Shown: in pieces, positions 15,082 to 23,063 of the stretch
How positions within the stretch are numbered: position 1 is the stretch's first letter
Layout: every line of letters starts with the position of its first letter
From: Candidatus Gastranaerophilales bacterium
GTDB taxonomy: Bacteria; Cyanobacteriota; Vampirovibrionia; Gastranaerophilales; JAILCC01
Direction of reading: 5' to 3'
DNA length: 64,000 bases
Assembly: GCA_028696075.1 (NCBI GenBank)
Contig: JAQVHS010000004.1
Location: 19,603-83,602, forward strand
The notes under the pieces: generated by a model
Databases searched by the model: none
What the model saw: only the letters and a program-made list of their open reading frames with translations
Told to the model about the DNA's origin: nothing
Program-made: the position numbers and the translations under genes

Positions 15082-16335
15082 ATGAAAAAAATATCATCAA
15101 TTCTATACGTTAGTCTTATTTTAATTTTATTCTTAACAGGCTGCGGTGTAAACAAAGGAGCGAAAGGCACTATCGAACTGGAATTTTGGACTTTGCAGCT
15201 TGATAGTTTCAGGCCTTACATAACAAACGTTATATCACAATATGAAAAAGAAAACCCTGATATTAAGATTAAATGGGTTGATATCCCTTTTTCGGAAGGG
15301 GAAAAAAGGACACTGGCCTCGGTTATGAGCAACAACACGCCTGATTTGGTCAATCTTAACCCTGATTTCAGCGCTACGCTCGCAACAAGAAAAGCCCTGG
15401 TTGATATAAAAACATTGGCGCAGCCTGAAGATTTGGAAAAATATATCCCTCAAACCATTGATAACCTGAGTTATGGGGAAGTAGTATTTGGTATTCCGTG
15501 GTATTTAACAACCTCTGTTACTTACTACAACAAAAAAATACTCAATGCCGCAAACCTGACAGAGAAAGATTTGCCTCAAAATTACTTTGACCTTAAACAT
15601 TTTGCCGAAAAAATCCGCCAAAATTCCAATGTCTACGCTCTTATGCCTACAGTATGCGAAGGCGGCAATATGCTGAAAATTTTCAACAAATACAATTCCT
15701 TAATCTACAAACCGGAAGGTTTAGACTTTAATAACGCTGAGAATATAAAAATATTAGAGCTTTACAAATACCTTTATCAAAATGACCTTATCCCTAAAGA
15801 ATCAATAACTCAGGGGCATAGAGAAGCGCTGGAGCAATTTATGAGTTCTCAAAGCGTCATTTTGATATCAGGAACAAATTTTTTAAATTCAATAAAAGAA
15901 AACTCTCCCGAAGTGTACTCTAATTTGGGAATATATGAACAACTCAAGGGCAATAACGGTAAGTCGGATTTTTCGATGATGAACCTTATTATCCCGATCA
16001 AGTCAAAGCATCCGAAAGAAGCGCTGAAATTTGCGCTGTTTTTAACAAATGCAAAAAATCAGCTTGAATTTGCAAAACTTGCCCCTGTTTTTCCGTCCCA
16101 AAAAGAAGCGTTGAAAGACGAATATTTTTCATCAAATTCCGATAGCTTAGATAAACAAATACGCCGCATAGGCGCTCAGCAGCTAAATCATTCTGTTGCC
16201 CCGATAAAAATCCAGCAAAATCATGCCCTGCTAAACGAAATAATTAACCGCACGGTACAGCAGGTACTCTTAAACCAAACTCCCGCAAGCAAAGCCCTTG
16301 CAGATGCTCAAAAAGAATGGCTTGGTTTGCAATAA
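15082..16335 (+). CDS. ABC-type sugar-binding lipoprotein (SBP family 1)
   Basis: A lipoprotein signal peptide ends in LTGC with Cys21 as the lipidated residue. The mature protein starts GVNKGAKGTIELEFWTLQ and shows the extracellular solute-binding family 1 pattern: YEKENPDIKIKWVDIPFSEG, TPDLVNLN, GIPWYLTTSVTYYNKKI and a C-terminal EIINRTVQQVLLNQTPASKALADAQ. It should capture a sugar or oligosaccharide for an ABC importer. No permease or ATPase genes are beside it, so it either serves a transporter encoded elsewhere or works alone. CGGAG precedes the ATG. Confidence 0.85.
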   Translation: MKKISSILYVSLILILFLTGCGVNKGAKGTIELEFWTLQLDSFRPYITNVISQYEKENPDIKIKWVDIPFSEGEKRTLASVMSNNTPDLVNLNPDFSATLATRKALVDIKTLAQPEDLEKYIPQTIDNLSYGEVVFGIPWYLTTSVTYYNKKILNAANLTEKDLPQNYFDLKHFAEKIRQNSNVYALMPTVCEGGNMLKIFNKYNSLIYKPEGLDFNNAENIKILELYKYLYQNDLIPKESITQGHREALEQFMSSQSVILISGTNFLNSIKENSPEVYSNLGIYEQLKGNNGKSDFSMMNLIIPIKSKHPKEALKFALFLTNAKNQLEFAKLAPVFPSQKEALKDEYFSSNSDSLDKQIRRIGAQQLNHSVAPIKIQQNHALLNEIINRTVQQVLLNQTPASKALADAQKEWLGLQ

Positions 16336-16361
16336 AAATAACTTTATAAAACTTAATAAAA

Positions 16362-16390
16362 TAGACTTGTGAATAAATAGAAACTATAAT
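16362..16390 (+). promoter_or_regulatory. Sigma-70 promoter for the MerR-like gene
   Basis: TAGACT (16362-16367), a 17-base spacer and a perfect TATAAT (16385-16390) lie about 34 bases before the ATG at 16424. Confidence 0.6.
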
Positions 16391-16423
16391 TTTATTAATC
16401 ACATATTGTTTAAGAGGGTTAAG

Positions 16424-16972
16424 ATGAGCGAAAATACATTGTACAATGACAATGCCATTATGTCACCAAGCGATGTCAGAAAAGTATTGGATACCAACAA
16501 TGAAGAGATTAAGGATCTTTGTCGTAAGTTAAAGGTATTCCCCAAAAGGGACAGGAATACCGGCAAAACTTTCTTTCTGAAAGATGATGTTGAATTCTTA
16601 AAACGAATTAAGGAACTTCATTTTAAGGCTGACAAATTTTCTGAAATAGATGAAAAAGTTATGCCTCATTCTGCTGTCCAAAACCCTATTGCAACAGTAG
16701 ACAATTCTTCTCAACTGCAATTAATGGAAGAGTTTAAAAATGCCGTTGAAAAAATGGCATTTAGCCATGAAGCTCTTATTGAAAAAATTGAAACAACTCT
16801 TGAAAATAAATTGGACGGTTTGGACGAAGTGGTAGTTGAGCTTATTCAGGTAAAAACAGAAAATGAAAATTTAAGAATAAAGCTTAACCAACTTACCAAA
16901 GAAAACTATGAACTTAAGTCCTCTTTAGAAAGATTTAAGCCGATGGGGTTTGGTTTTTTCGTCAGACAGTAG
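16424..16972 (+). CDS. MerR-like HTH protein with C-terminal coiled coil
   Basis: Residues ~12-65 resemble a MerR-type winged helix: SPSDVRKVLDTNNEEIKDLCRKL, then RDRNTGKTFFLKDDVEFLKRIKEL. The last ~100 residues are an acidic and Leu-rich coiled coil (LIQVKTENENLRIKLNQLTK) ending in a short hydrophobic GFGFFVRQ. The ATG at 16424 has AGAGGG in front and is preferred over an in-frame TTG six codons upstream. It could be a transcription factor or a DNA-binding structural protein. The 3' end overlaps the convergent M55 peptidase gene by 11 bases. Confidence 0.7.
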   Translation: MSENTLYNDNAIMSPSDVRKVLDTNNEEIKDLCRKLKVFPKRDRNTGKTFFLKDDVEFLKRIKELHFKADKFSEIDEKVMPHSAVQNPIATVDNSSQLQLMEEFKNAVEKMAFSHEALIEKIETTLENKLDGLDEVVVELIQVKTENENLRIKLNQLTKENYELKSSLERFKPMGFGFFVRQ

Positions 16973-17714
16973 CGGAGATTTTTTGCATGAATTTATAAAC
17001 TTCTTCGTAGTCGGAAGAAGAAAATTTTTCGCACTTACCGTCAGCAAGTTCTATTTCTATTATGTAATTATCCGAAACAGGATAGGTAATTATCGGTAGG
17101 TTATTCACTTTGCTTGCAGTTTGAATATATTCTTCAAGCAGCTCTTCATTCTTTCTGCAAACAGCGGCCGAAAAAGATATGGCTTTTTTGGTTTCTATAG
17201 TTGTAATATTACCTATATCTTCCTTAATTTGAGAACAAAGCACGTCATCCCCCGATGCCAAAACTATACCCACACCTTTTGAAGCGGCAAAAATCGCATT
17301 TAATTGCGCCTCTCCAACCGTAGCGCCGTTAAGTTTAACATCTTTAAACGCCATATTAAAAGTATGAGCCAAAACGCCGTTGCTGCAAACTTTTGCATGA
17401 CAGCCCAAGAATATTACCGCATCAAAGCTTTCATGCAGTCCGTACATCATAGAAACCGGTTTGGGTTTGCCTGTGATAAGAGTTACATCCTCCGGCAGTT
17501 CGCTTAAGGCTATATTATTCATTGCGCCATGCGCATCGTTTATGACTATATCCTCTACACCTGCCAGCTTTAAGCCTTTTATAAGAGCATTAAGTTCCTT
17601 ATGCAGCTGCAGACACATCTCATTATAAGGAATAGAATAATCGCACGCAATCTGACTAGGGTTCACAACCCCGTTTAAGCCTTCAACATCAGCTGAAATG
17701 TATATTTTTCTCAT
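16962..17714 (-). CDS. M55-family D-aminopeptidase (DppA-like)
   Basis: The protein fits the zinc peptidase family M55, whose DppA member is a self-compartmentalising decamer that releases N-terminal D-Ala from peptides. The signature SADVEG gives metal ligands D9 and E11. NDAHGAMNN holds H62, GCHAK the next His, and ATVGEAQLNA a conserved Glu. The length of 250 is close to the usual ~270. A role in recycling peptidoglycan D-amino acid peptides is likely. It starts 1 base after the small 17716 gene, so the pair is cotranscribed. Confidence 0.85.
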   Translation of the reverse strand: MRKIYISADVEGLNGVVNPSQIACDYSIPYNEMCLQLHKELNALIKGLKLAGVEDIVINDAHGAMNNIALSELPEDVTLITGKPKPVSMMYGLHESFDAVIFLGCHAKVCSNGVLAHTFNMAFKDVKLNGATVGEAQLNAIFAASKGVGIVLASGDDVLCSQIKEDIGNITTIETKKAISFSAAVCRKNEELLEEYIQTASKVNNLPIITYPVSDNYIIEIELADGKCEKFSSSDYEEVYKFMQKISATV

Positions 17715-17715
17715 T

Positions 17716-17949
17716 TTAAACTTCTATAAATAATCTTGTACCGACTATATTAGGCTTTCCGTTATAATACCCCGCAAAATATCCCCCATGAACAGGCTTA
17801 TTTTTACCGTAAAACTCCCTTTGGGCAGAAGCTTCGGAATTTACAAACGGATTAGCAAAAGGATTAACCTGCGAGGTCGTCTTTTTAACAGGGGTAACTT
17901 CACCAGTTTGAAATGTTTTACCTAATAGACTGACAAGATTTGCTAACAT
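17716..17949 (-). CDS. Small orphan protein upstream of the M55 peptidase
   Basis: The 77-residue protein has no recognised family. A short hydrophobic N-terminus (MLANLVSLLGKTF) is followed by low-complexity NPFANPFVNSE and a Gly/Tyr-rich segment (HGGYFAGYYNGKPN). AAGGTAA precedes the ATG, and a sigma-70 promoter is present. The tight coupling with the M55 gene suggests a common purpose, but nothing in the protein shows what it is. Confidence 0.6.
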   Translation of the reverse strand: MLANLVSLLGKTFQTGEVTPVKKTTSQVNPFANPFVNSEASAQREFYGKNKPVHGGYFAGYYNGKPNIVGTRLFIEV

Positions 17950-17977
17950 ACTTTTACCTTATAACCACCTGAAAAAT

Positions 17978-18005
17978 ATTATAATAACACAATTCTAAAT
18001 TTCAA
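17978..18005 (-). promoter_or_regulatory. Sigma-70 promoter for the 17716-M55 pair
   Basis: Read on the minus strand, TTGAAA (18005-18000), a 16-base spacer and TATAAT (17983-17978) stand about 30 bases before the ATG at 17949. Confidence 0.6.
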
Positions 18006-18123
18006 TAACCATATTATACAATTTTCGACAAATTTTAACAGCATCAAAACCCAAAAATCATATTAAAAGTTTAGAAAAATTTACCATTAAACTAGCAAAA
18101 AAAAGTTGTCCGAGGATTTAATA

Positions 18124-19647
18124 GTGTTGAAAGTACACATCATGAAAATATTTGGAAACGAAACCCTAACCGGAATAGTTAATAATAATAAATTAAGAAC
18201 CTTAGCGTCAAATCTTACCAGCCCTAAGGCTCTATTGCCGATTATAATTTTAGAAGCAGGTGTAACAGCGGGAAGAACCTATCAAGCTTATAAAAGAGGC
18301 GGGATTATAGAGGCAAAAGAAAGAATTATAGACGAGAGTATAAGTGCAGGCGTATGGCTGTTCGGTATCACGGGTTTAAACTGTCTTTTTGATAAAATAA
18401 TAGGTAAAACCGGCATTTTTGATAAAAAAGGACTCTCTGAAATAAAAGTGGATGTCGGCAGCGATATAATAAGAAACCCGCTTAAAAAAGCCATAGAAGT
18501 AAGACCAGAAATAAAAAACAAGCTCACAAGCCTTAAATTTACAAAAATAGCGATGGCTTCTTTAATAGGCGTATACCTGAGCGGTATCATGCTGCCCAAA
18601 TTTTACCAAAAAATTACTGCCAATACCCTAAAGAAACAGAAAAAAAACAACAACAATAATAATAAACCGCCTCAATCAATAGAGCATAAAGTTTCCATAA
18701 ATGAATTTTTAAAAAAGACTAAACAAAAAGATGTTACTTTCAATGGACTGGGAGATACTATGGGTGCAGCAGCACATCTCATGGAAAATAACCAGATAGT
18801 TAAGCTGCTAACAATAGACGGGGGACTGTTTCTGGGAAGAGCGAAAAGCACGAGGAATAAAGATGAAATGATTGAAATTCTCTTTAGGGACTTGGCATCA
18901 ACTTTCTTCTATATGCTCTCAACTCCGTTAATATTCTTCGGGTTATCTAAAATCGCTGATAAGTTTAAAGGCAAAAACACAAATATAGACCCTAATACAG
19001 CTCATTTTATAAATGAGCAGCTGTCAGGTCGGGTTAAAGCCGGTATGAATTTAAATGATTACAACAGGCTTATTTTAGGAAACAGCCAAAATACAGATGG
19101 CATTATTGCTGCAATAAAAGATAAAACTATTGATATAAAACACTTTGAAGAACTGTTAAAATCCCAAATAACCGACAGTAAAGAGATTTCAAGAGTTACG
19201 GCTAATGCTAAAAGGTTCCTCGACTTAAGACCCGATTGTGCCTCAAAATCACTGCTGACTATCAGTGAAATAAAAAATTCGCTTGGAACAGGACTGGCTA
19301 ATGATGCCGAATTTCTGACAAATGCCGTAAAGACAGCCACCAAAGGTAAATCTCAGAATGCGGCAAAATTTGTATCATTCAAAGAAATAGACAAAATCAA
19401 AATCAAAGCAAAAGAATACCTGGAAAGTGTAGCGGAATATGCATCCAAAGCCGGGCAGGGAGAAATAACCCCCGAAATATTAAAACAGGTTAAAAACCGT
19501 AACATGGTCATGAAACTTTTCTATAACGGAATAGGACTTGGAGTTTCAATACTCTTCTTGTCTACAATAATCCCTAAAATACAATACTACATAACCGAAA
19601 AAAGGACAGGGAGCAAAGAATTTCCGGGAATTAAAGGACTGGTTTAA
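18124..19647 (+). CDS. Large orphan membrane protein, lineage-specific
   Basis: The protein of about 507 residues has five predicted membrane segments: near ALLPIIILEAGVTAG, SAGVWLFGITGLNCLFD, IAMASLIGVYLSGIMLP, FFYMLSTPLIFFGLSKI, and GIGLGVSILFLSTIIP close to the C-terminus. A poly-Asn linker (KKNNNNNNKPP) precedes KDVTFNGLGDTMGAAAHLM. I assign no function. The GTG at 18124 is chosen because AGGA lies exactly 7 bases before it. TTG 18127 and ATG 18142 are possible too, but the ATG has no ribosome-binding site. The GTG start gives MLKVHIMKIFGNETLTG. Confidence 0.75.
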   Translation: MLKVHIMKIFGNETLTGIVNNNKLRTLASNLTSPKALLPIIILEAGVTAGRTYQAYKRGGIIEAKERIIDESISAGVWLFGITGLNCLFDKIIGKTGIFDKKGLSEIKVDVGSDIIRNPLKKAIEVRPEIKNKLTSLKFTKIAMASLIGVYLSGIMLPKFYQKITANTLKKQKKNNNNNNKPPQSIEHKVSINEFLKKTKQKDVTFNGLGDTMGAAAHLMENNQIVKLLTIDGGLFLGRAKSTRNKDEMIEILFRDLASTFFYMLSTPLIFFGLSKIADKFKGKNTNIDPNTAHFINEQLSGRVKAGMNLNDYNRLILGNSQNTDGIIAAIKDKTIDIKHFEELLKSQITDSKEISRVTANAKRFLDLRPDCASKSLLTISEIKNSLGTGLANDAEFLTNAVKTATKGKSQNAAKFVSFKEIDKIKIKAKEYLESVAEYASKAGQGEITPEILKQVKNRNMVMKLFYNGIGLGVSILFLSTIIPKIQYYITEKRTGSKEFPGIKGLV

Positions 19648-19650
19648 GAA

Positions 19651-20613
19651 TCAGTCATTTAACCTCTTATATATACGGTCAAAATCTTCCTGAACGTTAG
19701 AGAAAGCGTCTATTATGTCAGGGTCAAACTGGTTACCTTTACCCTCCATGATAATGGCGCAGGATTTTTCATGAGAAAAAGGTTCTTTGTATGCCCTTCT
19801 GGCTCTAAGCGCATCATAAACATCCGCTATGGACATAATTCTTGCAGCAAGCGGGATTTCTTCACCTTTCAGTTTATCCGGATAACCTGTGCCATCCCAG
19901 CGCTCATGATGTGAACGTGCAATAACTTTACCCATCTGAATAAAAGTATTGTCGCCAAATTTACTGTCAACTTCATTCAATGTATCGTAGCCGAGCACGG
20001 TATGGGTTTTCATAGTCTCAAATTCTTCCTGTGTTAATTTACCCTGTTTGAGAAGAATTAAGTCGGTAATTGCAACTTTGCCTATGTCATGCAAAGGGCT
20101 TGCATTTCTTATATTTTCTATAAACTCTTCCGTAATGACCTCTTGAAATTTAGTTTTTTTAGAAAGCTCAATAGCCAAAGCATAACAAAATTCCTTTACT
20201 CTGTCTAAATGCTTGCCGGTATCATCATCTCTTGATTGGGCAAGTTTTGCCAGAGAAAAAATAGTTTCCATCTGCATAGCATCAATCAGTTTTATATGTT
20301 CCAGCAGTTTTTTTTCAAATTCAGCATTCAAATCGTTCAGGGTTTGTTTTAAATTCTCTGTCTCAAAGAAATTACATAACCGGACTTTCAAGTCTATTGA
20401 ATCTAATTCATCAGCAAAAATAACAGGAATATTTATAATCCTGTCATCAGTTTTGGCAATATTAAAACCGTAAAAATCAAATATAACTAAATCAAAGTTA
20501 AACTCATCAACTTCGTCAAAACTGCTCACGATGACAACATTAGCATCCTCTTCGGCTATGCCAAGCTCTACTCTTCCTTTATCATCTGTAATTACTAAAA
20601 TATTATTAGTCAT
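19651..20613 (-). CDS. HD-GYP domain c-di-GMP phosphodiesterase
   Basis: The N-terminal ~85 residues look like a degenerate receiver domain (NNILVITDDKGR..VIFDFYGF). The C-terminal domain is HD-GYP, the family that hydrolyses cyclic di-GMP. Metal and active-site motifs are SRDDDTGKHLDRV, SPLHDIGKVAI (around residue 173), HTVLGYDTL, ARSHHERWDGTGYP (around 236) with the GYP signature intact, and IMSIADVYDALRARRAYK. All catalytic residues are present. It should lower c-di-GMP and so favour motility. AAGGATAG precedes the ATG. It ends 3 bases from the convergent membrane-protein gene. Confidence 0.9.
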   Translation of the reverse strand: MTNNILVITDDKGRVELGIAEEDANVVIVSSFDEVDEFNFDLVIFDFYGFNIAKTDDRIINIPVIFADELDSIDLKVRLCNFFETENLKQTLNDLNAEFEKKLLEHIKLIDAMQMETIFSLAKLAQSRDDDTGKHLDRVKEFCYALAIELSKKTKFQEVITEEFIENIRNASPLHDIGKVAITDLILLKQGKLTQEEFETMKTHTVLGYDTLNEVDSKFGDNTFIQMGKVIARSHHERWDGTGYPDKLKGEEIPLAARIMSIADVYDALRARRAYKEPFSHEKSCAIIMEGKGNQFDPDIIDAFSNVQEDFDRIYKRLND

Positions 20614-20684
20614 GCTATCCTTACCTAAACTTATTCCAGTTTAACATTTTTTGTAAACAAATGTAAATAATTCTTTTAAAATCC

Positions 20685-20711
20685 TAAAGTTTTTATTAAA
20701 TATGCCGATAA
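20685..20711 (+). promoter_or_regulatory. Perfect FliA/sigma-28 promoter
   Basis: TAAAGTTT (20685-20692), an 11-base spacer and GCCGATAA (20704-20711) match the enterobacterial flagellar sigma-28 consensus at all 16 positions. Transcription would start near 20719, about 30 bases before the ATG at 20750. Confidence 0.9.
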
Positions 20712-20749
20712 ATTGATTAAGAAAAGAAAGTCAATCTAAGGAGAAAAAT

Positions 20750-21154
20750 ATGACACATATCGGACCCGAATACGTTAATCCCAATTCAGTAAATTTTATC
20801 AAAAACGACTCCAAAACAGAAACAAACAAACCTGCTAAAGAAAAAGAAGAGGTTAAAAGCAGCAGTGTCGAAAGCAAAAATATTCCTGCTGATGAAATCC
20901 TGAATCATTTGGCGCATGCCAGCTTAATTGCACAAATGAACATTAAACCTAAAAAAACTATTGACGTTAATCAATACAACGATGAAGCAGCAAAAGAAAG
21001 AATAGGGAACCTTATGGCAGGCTTTGAAGCACAAGTTTTAAAAGGGCTTGGTGCATTCGAAAAAGAAATGGGTAATATGCCGCTGTATCAAAACCTGAGT
21101 GAAAGCGCAAAACTCGAATTGGCAGCTAATTTATTCAGCGCCGATAATATGTAA
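20750..21154 (+). CDS. Unknown small protein under sigma-28 control
   Basis: The 134-residue, soluble, acidic protein has no recognised family. Residues 1-50 are charged and probably disordered (TNKPAKEKEEVKSSSVESKN). Residues 50-134 are predicted helical (EILNHLAHASLIAQMNIK, then RIGNLMAGFEAQVLKGLGAF and LSESAKLELAANLFSADNM). AAGGAG before the ATG is strong, the promoter is a perfect sigma-28 site, and a clean terminator follows, so it is a monocistronic late flagellar-class gene. A flagellar chaperone, an anti-sigma factor (FlgM role) or a chemotaxis accessory are options, but no FlgM motif is visible. Confidence 0.8.
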   Translation: MTHIGPEYVNPNSVNFIKNDSKTETNKPAKEKEEVKSSSVESKNIPADEILNHLAHASLIAQMNIKPKKTIDVNQYNDEAAKERIGNLMAGFEAQVLKGLGAFEKEMGNMPLYQNLSESAKLELAANLFSADNM

Positions 21155-21191
21155 GTTTATAAAGTTATAAGTCTATTTAGAGAAACATTTT

Positions 21192-21218
21192 AACCGTCTT
21201 TTAAAGGCGGTTTTTTAT
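21192..21218 (+). terminator. Intrinsic terminator of the 20750 gene
   Basis: AACCGTCTT pairs with AAGGCGGTT (one T-G pair) around a three-base loop and is followed by TTTTATTTTT on the plus strand. On the minus strand there is no T-run after the hairpin. Confidence 0.85.
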
Positions 21219-21220
21219 TT

Positions 21221-22336
21221 TTAAATATCCTTCAATTTAGCGTAAAAGTAAGTGCCCACGGATATTATGGTTATCGGCAAAAATGCGGTAATAAACGGAG
21301 GCAGAATAGATTTTTCCGCCAGCATATCAATAAAAGGAATTGTCAGGTAATATGAAAAAATTATCAAAGCGCCTAAAGTAAAGCCGACAAAACGATTCTC
21401 CCTCGGTCTGCTCCAGCCCAAAACAACCCCGCAAAGCGCAAAAACTATACAGCTCACTGCCTGCGCATAACGTTGGTAGAGTTTATTTTTTGTATAGTTA
21501 TACTCATCTGATATTTGCTCATCTTTAAGCAAATTCAGATAATCATTTACCTCTTTGTGAGTTAATGATTCTACTCTGATGTCATAGGCTTTTAAAAGTT
21601 TTTGTGCATTTATTGCACTTTTGCCTTTTAAAATAGTTACACTGGGTTTATCTACTATAGCCTTATAAATCCCCGAGGTTAAAAGCTCATATACCTTTAC
21701 TTCATGCACAACAAATTCATCGCCTGTAAATTCACCTCTTTGTGCAAACATAATATTTTTCATCGAAGGGTCATCGGTAGGAAGCAAATTATCAGGCGCT
21801 ATTTGAAAAATATTAATATACTGTATATTAGTACCGTCATAACTGTTAACTATTATAAGTTGTTTAGGGTTGCTTTGAATATCCCGTTCTAAATAGGCAA
21901 ATTGTACATACTGCTTGCCTTTTCCGGTATAAACAAGTTTTTTGGCTGAATATGGGATTAATACATTGTATGCAAATAAACAAAATACGGCGAAAATCAG
22001 ACCAAGTGTGATAACAGGGGTTACAAGCCTGAAAAAACCTACCCCCGCCGAGCGTAAAATAACAAGCTCAAAATTACGGCTCATTACATCAACAACAAAT
22101 AATGAACCGAGCAATAACCCTACCGGAATTGCTTTGCCCAGGATTGAAGGAATTTCGAGAACAAAAAGTTTCAACCCTACCTGAAAAGAAATTTCACCAT
22201 CAATTATTTTACCTATAATTTTGAACATAATTTCAGGAGAAATCCATATAACGACGAAAACAATAATCCCGACAACAGTTGCCGCTAAAATTGATTCCAA
22301 AATATATTTATCTAAAAGTTTGATTTTATTTTTCAT
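21221..22336 (-). CDS. lptF: LptF/LptG-family lipopolysaccharide export permease
   Basis: This YjgP/YjgQ family protein forms the inner-membrane channel of the Lpt machine that lifts lipopolysaccharide out of the cytoplasmic membrane. Spans appear near residues 15-35, 60-85 (IPVGLLLGSLFVVDVMSRNFELVILRSAG, a family hallmark) and 105-128. A periplasmic jellyroll domain follows and then three C-terminal spans. The length of 371 is typical. Only one gene of this type lies in the operon, so either a homodimer forms or the partner is elsewhere. It starts 2 bases after lptB with no own ribosome-binding site, implying translational coupling. Confidence 0.9.
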   Translation of the reverse strand: MKNKIKLLDKYILESILAATVVGIIVFVVIWISPEIMFKIIGKIIDGEISFQVGLKLFVLEIPSILGKAIPVGLLLGSLFVVDVMSRNFELVILRSAGVGFFRLVTPVITLGLIFAVFCLFAYNVLIPYSAKKLVYTGKGKQYVQFAYLERDIQSNPKQLIIVNSYDGTNIQYINIFQIAPDNLLPTDDPSMKNIMFAQRGEFTGDEFVVHEVKVYELLTSGIYKAIVDKPSVTILKGKSAINAQKLLKAYDIRVESLTHKEVNDYLNLLKDEQISDEYNYTKNKLYQRYAQAVSCIVFALCGVVLGWSRPRENRFVGFTLGALIIFSYYLTIPFIDMLAEKSILPPFITAFLPITIISVGTYFYAKLKDI

Positions 22337-22338
22337 TG

Positions 22339-23061
22339 TTATAGCTCAAAATCTTCACCCAGGTAGAATTTTTTAGCCTGAGGGTTATTTGCGACATCAA
22401 TGCTTGAGCCTGATATCATAATTTGACCGTCAAATATAATATTAACCCTGTCCGTAATAGATAGCGTTGCCTTTGGATTATGGTCAGTTATAAGAACTCC
22501 TATATCCTTTTTAATCAGTTTTCTTATATGTTCCTGAATTTCCTGAATGGCGATAGGGTCAATGCCTGTAAAGGGTTCATCAAGCAGTATAAATCTCGGC
22601 TGTGCTGCCAATGCTCTTGCGATTTCAACTCTTCTTCTTTCTCCGCCCGATAACTTAACGGCAGAAACACCTCTTAAACGTGTCATACCAAAATCGTCCA
22701 GCAATTCTTCCAGAAAATCTTTCTTCTGTTTATCATTAAGTTTCTGATTCATTTCAAGCACCAGCTTAATATTATCTTCTACCGTCAATCGCCTAAAAAT
22801 AGATGTTTCCTGAGGCAGATAACCAATACCGGCAAGCGCCCTTTCATGCATTGGTCTGTTAGTCAGGTCGACACCGTCCAGCTCAATTTTGCCTGCTTCA
22901 GGTCTTACCAATCCCACTATCATATAAAATGAAGTTGTCTTGCCTGCCCCGTTAGGACCTAAAAGTCCTACTACCTCGCCGGGGTTTACATCAAAAGTAA
23001 CATTATTAACTACTGTTCTGTTGTCATAAATTTTTACTAAATTCGTTGCTTTTATTGCCAT
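22339..23061 (-). CDS. lptB: Lipopolysaccharide export ATPase
   Basis: LptB is the ABC ATPase that powers the Lpt transenvelope bridge. Walker A is GPNGAGKTT (35-43), the Q-loop is in YLPQETSIF, and the ABC signature is KLSGGERRRVEIARAL (near 137), the LptB-specific GGERRR form. Walker B is RFILLDEPFTGIDP and the switch His is in ITDHNP. The length of 240 matches E. coli LptB (241). It is placed between lptA and lptF/G with 2-base gaps. Confidence 0.97.
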   Translation of the reverse strand: MAIKATNLVKIYDNRTVVNNVTFDVNPGEVVGLLGPNGAGKTTSFYMIVGLVRPEAGKIELDGVDLTNRPMHERALAGIGYLPQETSIFRRLTVEDNIKLVLEMNQKLNDKQKKDFLEELLDDFGMTRLRGVSAVKLSGGERRRVEIARALAAQPRFILLDEPFTGIDPIAIQEIQEHIRKLIKKDIGVLITDHNPKATLSITDRVNIIFDGQIMISGSSIDVANNPQAKKFYLGEDFEL

Positions 23062-23063
23062 CT

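Noticed and set aside
11179-20664. Shared 14-mer ACATTTGTTTACAA at 11179 and (reverse) at 20651-20664
   Set aside because: In an AT-rich 64-kb window dozens of chance 14-base matches are expected, and no symmetric or spaced arrangement supports a common operator.
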